This document shows positions 18,740-21,733 of a DNA stretch of 21,733 nt, in pieces. A program made the position numbers and the translations under genes. Source of the DNA: an uncultured Collinsella sp. (lineage in GTDB: Bacteria > Actinomycetota > Coriobacteriia > Coriobacteriales > Coriobacteriaceae); assembly GCA_900759435.1 (NCBI GenBank), contig CAAEVD010000234.1, forward strand, positions 1-21,733, read 5' to 3'. A model generated the notes under the pieces. That model did no database searches. It was not told where the DNA came from and saw nothing but the letters and a program-made list of their open reading frames with translations. Position 1 is the stretch's first letter; every line of letters starts with the position of its first letter.

Positions 18740-20215
18740 TTACAGCGCCATCGTGCGGGCGCGGTCGATGCGCGCCAGGCAGTCGTCGCGGCCGACGAGC
18801 GCCATGGTCTCGCCCAGCGGAGGGCTCACCATGTTGCCGCAAACGGCGACGCGCACGGCCTGGAACACCACGCGCTTCTTGAGGTCCATCTGCTCGGGCA
18901 GTGGCTCAAGCGCGGCGTCGATGTTCGCGGCGGTCCACTCGGTAACACCCTCGAGCGCGGCCTTGGCGGCGTCCAGAATGGCACCCATGCCCTCCTTGGC
19001 CAGGCCCTTGTTGACGGATTTCTCGTCATACTCGAGCGTCTCGGCCGTGGCAAAGATGGGAGCGGCGACGGTCACGGCGTCGGACGGCATCCTGGTGCGC
19101 GGCTTAACGATGGCGGCAAGCGCGTCGATCCAGTCCTCGCCGTACTCGACATTACCCTCGATGAGGCCTGCCTCGTGCAACTCGGGGACCATGATCTCGT
19201 CGGCAAACTGAGCATCGGACATGCCGTTGATGTACTCGGCATTGACCCAATCGAGCTTCTTGGGGTCGAAGGTCGCGGGGTTCTTGGAGATGCGGTCGAG
19301 CGAGAACTTGCTGGCCAGGACATCGCGCGGGATGATCGTGGTCTCGCCGTCGAGCGACCAGCCGAGCAGAGCCAGGTAGTTGACAAAGGCGTCGGACAGG
19401 TAGCCGGCGTCGCGGTACTCCTCCACCGAGGTGGCGCCGTGGCGCTTGGAGAGCTTCTTGCCGTCGGCACCCAAGATCATGGAGATGTGGGCGAACGTAG
19501 GCACGGGCGCGCCGAGGGCCTCGTAGACCATGACCTGACGCGGGGTGTTGGACAGGTGGTCGTCGCCGCGGATGACATGGGTAATCTTCATCATGGCGTC
19601 GTCGACGACGGTCGCGAAGTTGTACGTGGGCGTGCCATCGGAGCGGAAGATGACAAAGTCGTCGAGCTCCTTGGCGTCGAAGGTCACCTCGCCGTGGACG
19701 GCGTCGTGGATGACGACGTCTCCGCGGTCCTCGGGCACCTTGATGCGCAGGACGTAGGACTCGCCGGCCTCGATGCGGCGGCGGGCCTCCTCGGGATCAA
19801 GATCGCGGCAACGGCGCTGATAGCCCTGGAAGGGGTCCTTGCGCTCCTGCGCGGCCTTGCGGTCGGCGTCGAGCTGCTCCTTGGTGCAGAAGCAGGGATA
19901 GGCCTTGCCCTCGTCCCAAAGCTTCTGGGCGGCCTGCTTGTACAGGTCCAGGCGCTCGGTCTGGGCGTAGGGGCCAAAGTCGCCGCCCACCTCGGGACCC
20001 TCGTCCCAGTCCAGGCCCAGCCAACGCATGGCGCGCAGGATGATCTGCGTGTTCTCGTCGGTGGAGCGGGTGGGGTCGGTGTCGTCGATGCGCAGGATGA
20101 ACGTGCCGCCGTTTGCGCGGGCGAAAGCCCAGTTATAGATAGCGGTGCGGGCGCCGCCGATGTGCAGCTTGCCCGTCGGTGAGGGTGCAAAGCGGACGCG
20201 AACGTCTGATGCCAT
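18740..20215 (-). CDS. gltX: Glutamyl-tRNA synthetase
   Basis: Class I synthetase charging tRNA-Glu (491 residues). HIGH-type motif is HIGG (18-21) in FAPSPTGKLHIGGARTA, and the KMSKS-type motif is KLSKR (254-258) in GADGKKLSKRHG. A zinc-like site CFC (108, 110) with Cys136 is visible, but the fourth ligand position near 138 is Asp instead of the His in E. coli, so zinc binding is uncertain. The start at 20215 has GAGGAGA just upstream; the longer frame from 20254 would begin within the likely -10 box and adds nothing of the family. Whether the enzyme also charges tRNA-Gln (non-discriminating) cannot be judged here. It is divergent from metK and ends in its own terminator. Confidence 0.95.
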   Translation of the reverse strand: MASDVRVRFAPSPTGKLHIGGARTAIYNWAFARANGGTFILRIDDTDPTRSTDENTQIILRAMRWLGLDWDEGPEVGGDFGPYAQTERLDLYKQAAQKLWDEGKAYPCFCTKEQLDADRKAAQERKDPFQGYQRRCRDLDPEEARRRIEAGESYVLRIKVPEDRGDVVIHDAVHGEVTFDAKELDDFVIFRSDGTPTYNFATVVDDAMMKITHVIRGDDHLSNTPRQVMVYEALGAPVPTFAHISMILGADGKKLSKRHGATSVEEYRDAGYLSDAFVNYLALLGWSLDGETTIIPRDVLASKFSLDRISKNPATFDPKKLDWVNAEYINGMSDAQFADEIMVPELHEAGLIEGNVEYGEDWIDALAAIVKPRTRMPSDAVTVAAPIFATAETLEYDEKSVNKGLAKEGMGAILDAAKAALEGVTEWTAANIDAALEPLPEQMDLKKRVVFQAVRVAVCGNMVSPPLGETMALVGRDDCLARIDRARTMAL

Positions 20216-20255
20216 GGAAATCTCCTCGATTGCAGGATGGATGTCTAACCGCATC

Positions 20256-20261
20256 AGTATA
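20256..20261 (-). promoter_or_regulatory. Probable -10 box of gltX
   Basis: TATACT on the minus strand, 41 bp upstream of the chosen ATG. The best -35 is TTGTGC (20281-20286) at a long 19-bp spacing. The box overlaps the alternative ATG at 20254, supporting the shorter gltX start. Confidence 0.4.
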
Positions 20262-20295
20262 AAGCATCAAAGCAACCTCCGCACAAAGGGCACCG

Positions 20296-20393
20296 ACCTA
20301 CTCATTGGGGACAGACTTAAATGACCAGTCTTTGGGCAACCTGTCGGCACTTAGGTAAGGCTGGTCATTTAAGTCTGTCCCCAATGAGTAGGT
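20296..20393. repeat. Palindromic intergenic element C (33-bp perfect arms)
   Basis: Arms 20296-20328 and 20361-20393 are perfect inverted copies of 33 bp (including GGGGACAGACTTAAATGACC in the left arm) around a 32-nt loop. It fills the middle of the divergent gltX-metK gap and ends about 33-35 bp from the candidate -10 boxes on either side. It cannot be a terminator of either gene, as both point away from it. The GGGGACAG wording is typical of REP-like repeats seen in many bacteria. Confidence 0.88.
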
Positions 20394-20425
20394 GCGGAAA
20401 GGGTGTGAATGTTTGATTTACGCGC

Positions 20426-20431
20426 TATGAT
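20426..20431 (+). promoter_or_regulatory. Possible -10 box of metK
   Basis: TATGAT lies 67 bp upstream of the metK ATG; no good -35 is seen. The leader contains a stem CCCGGCG (20450-20456) with CGCTGGG (20470-20476), one G-T wobble and a 13-nt loop. I do not recognise a SAM riboswitch in it. Confidence 0.35.
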
Positions 20432-20498
20432 GTGCCCTTGCATAGAGAGCCCGGCGGAATGGTAACGGTCGCTGGGACACGTTTTTGAAAGGACAATC

Positions 20499-21733
<1,235 letters not shown>

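Noticed and set aside
18554..20182. 542-codon plus-strand frame opposite gltX
   Set aside because: Antisense shadow of gltX; the product is Val/Gly/Leu/Ala-rich without motifs, and gltX itself is certain.
20431..20498. SAM riboswitch in the metK leader
   Set aside because: The leader is only about 70 nt, and I see one simple stem and none of the conserved cores of SAM-I or SAM-II that I know.

Overview
The window is GC-rich, gene-dense bacterial DNA. The protein sequences, the Coriobacteriia-like gene content and the complete GlgC/GlgD pair suggest an intestinal actinobacterium of the class Coriobacteriia, most likely Collinsella or a close relative. This assignment is my recognition of the style of the proteins and was not checked by a search. 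All genes look like ordinary chromosomal genes. I see no transposase, phage gene, CRISPR array, tRNA or rRNA.

Left part (1-12528, all on +): a glycogen and alpha-glucan cluster in the order glgB (5' end outside the window), glgP, glgC, glgD, glgA, then one large GH13-GH77 fusion protein. GlgC/GlgD make ADP-glucose, GlgA polymerises it and GlgB branches the chain. GlgP and the amylase/4-alpha-glucanotransferase fusion break it down and rearrange it. Three features stand out: long Lys/Ala-rich tails on GlgB and GlgA but on none of the other enzymes, perfect hairpins at every gene boundary except glgC-glgD, and the fusion protein itself.

Middle (12529-12994): a small FmdB-type zinc-ribbon gene (+) with a strong terminator, then a convergent junction holding a palindromic element.

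Right part (12995-20215, all on -): gltX with its own terminator, then priA, def, fmt and rsmB. This run couples replication restart with translation initiation and rRNA modification, and fmt and rsmB overlap by 4 bp. metK (+) is transcribed divergently from gltX and runs off the right edge.

The signal least explained by genes is a set of three long inverted repeats in intergenic gaps: 12923-12987, 15532-15633 and 20296-20393. The two largest have arms of about 33 bp around loops of 32-36 nt. They lie in a convergent, a co-directional and a divergent gap, which fits dispersed REP/MITE-like elements better than terminators. A second noteworthy signal is a consensus-like sliding-clamp-binding peptide (QLSLF) at the very N-terminus of PriA.
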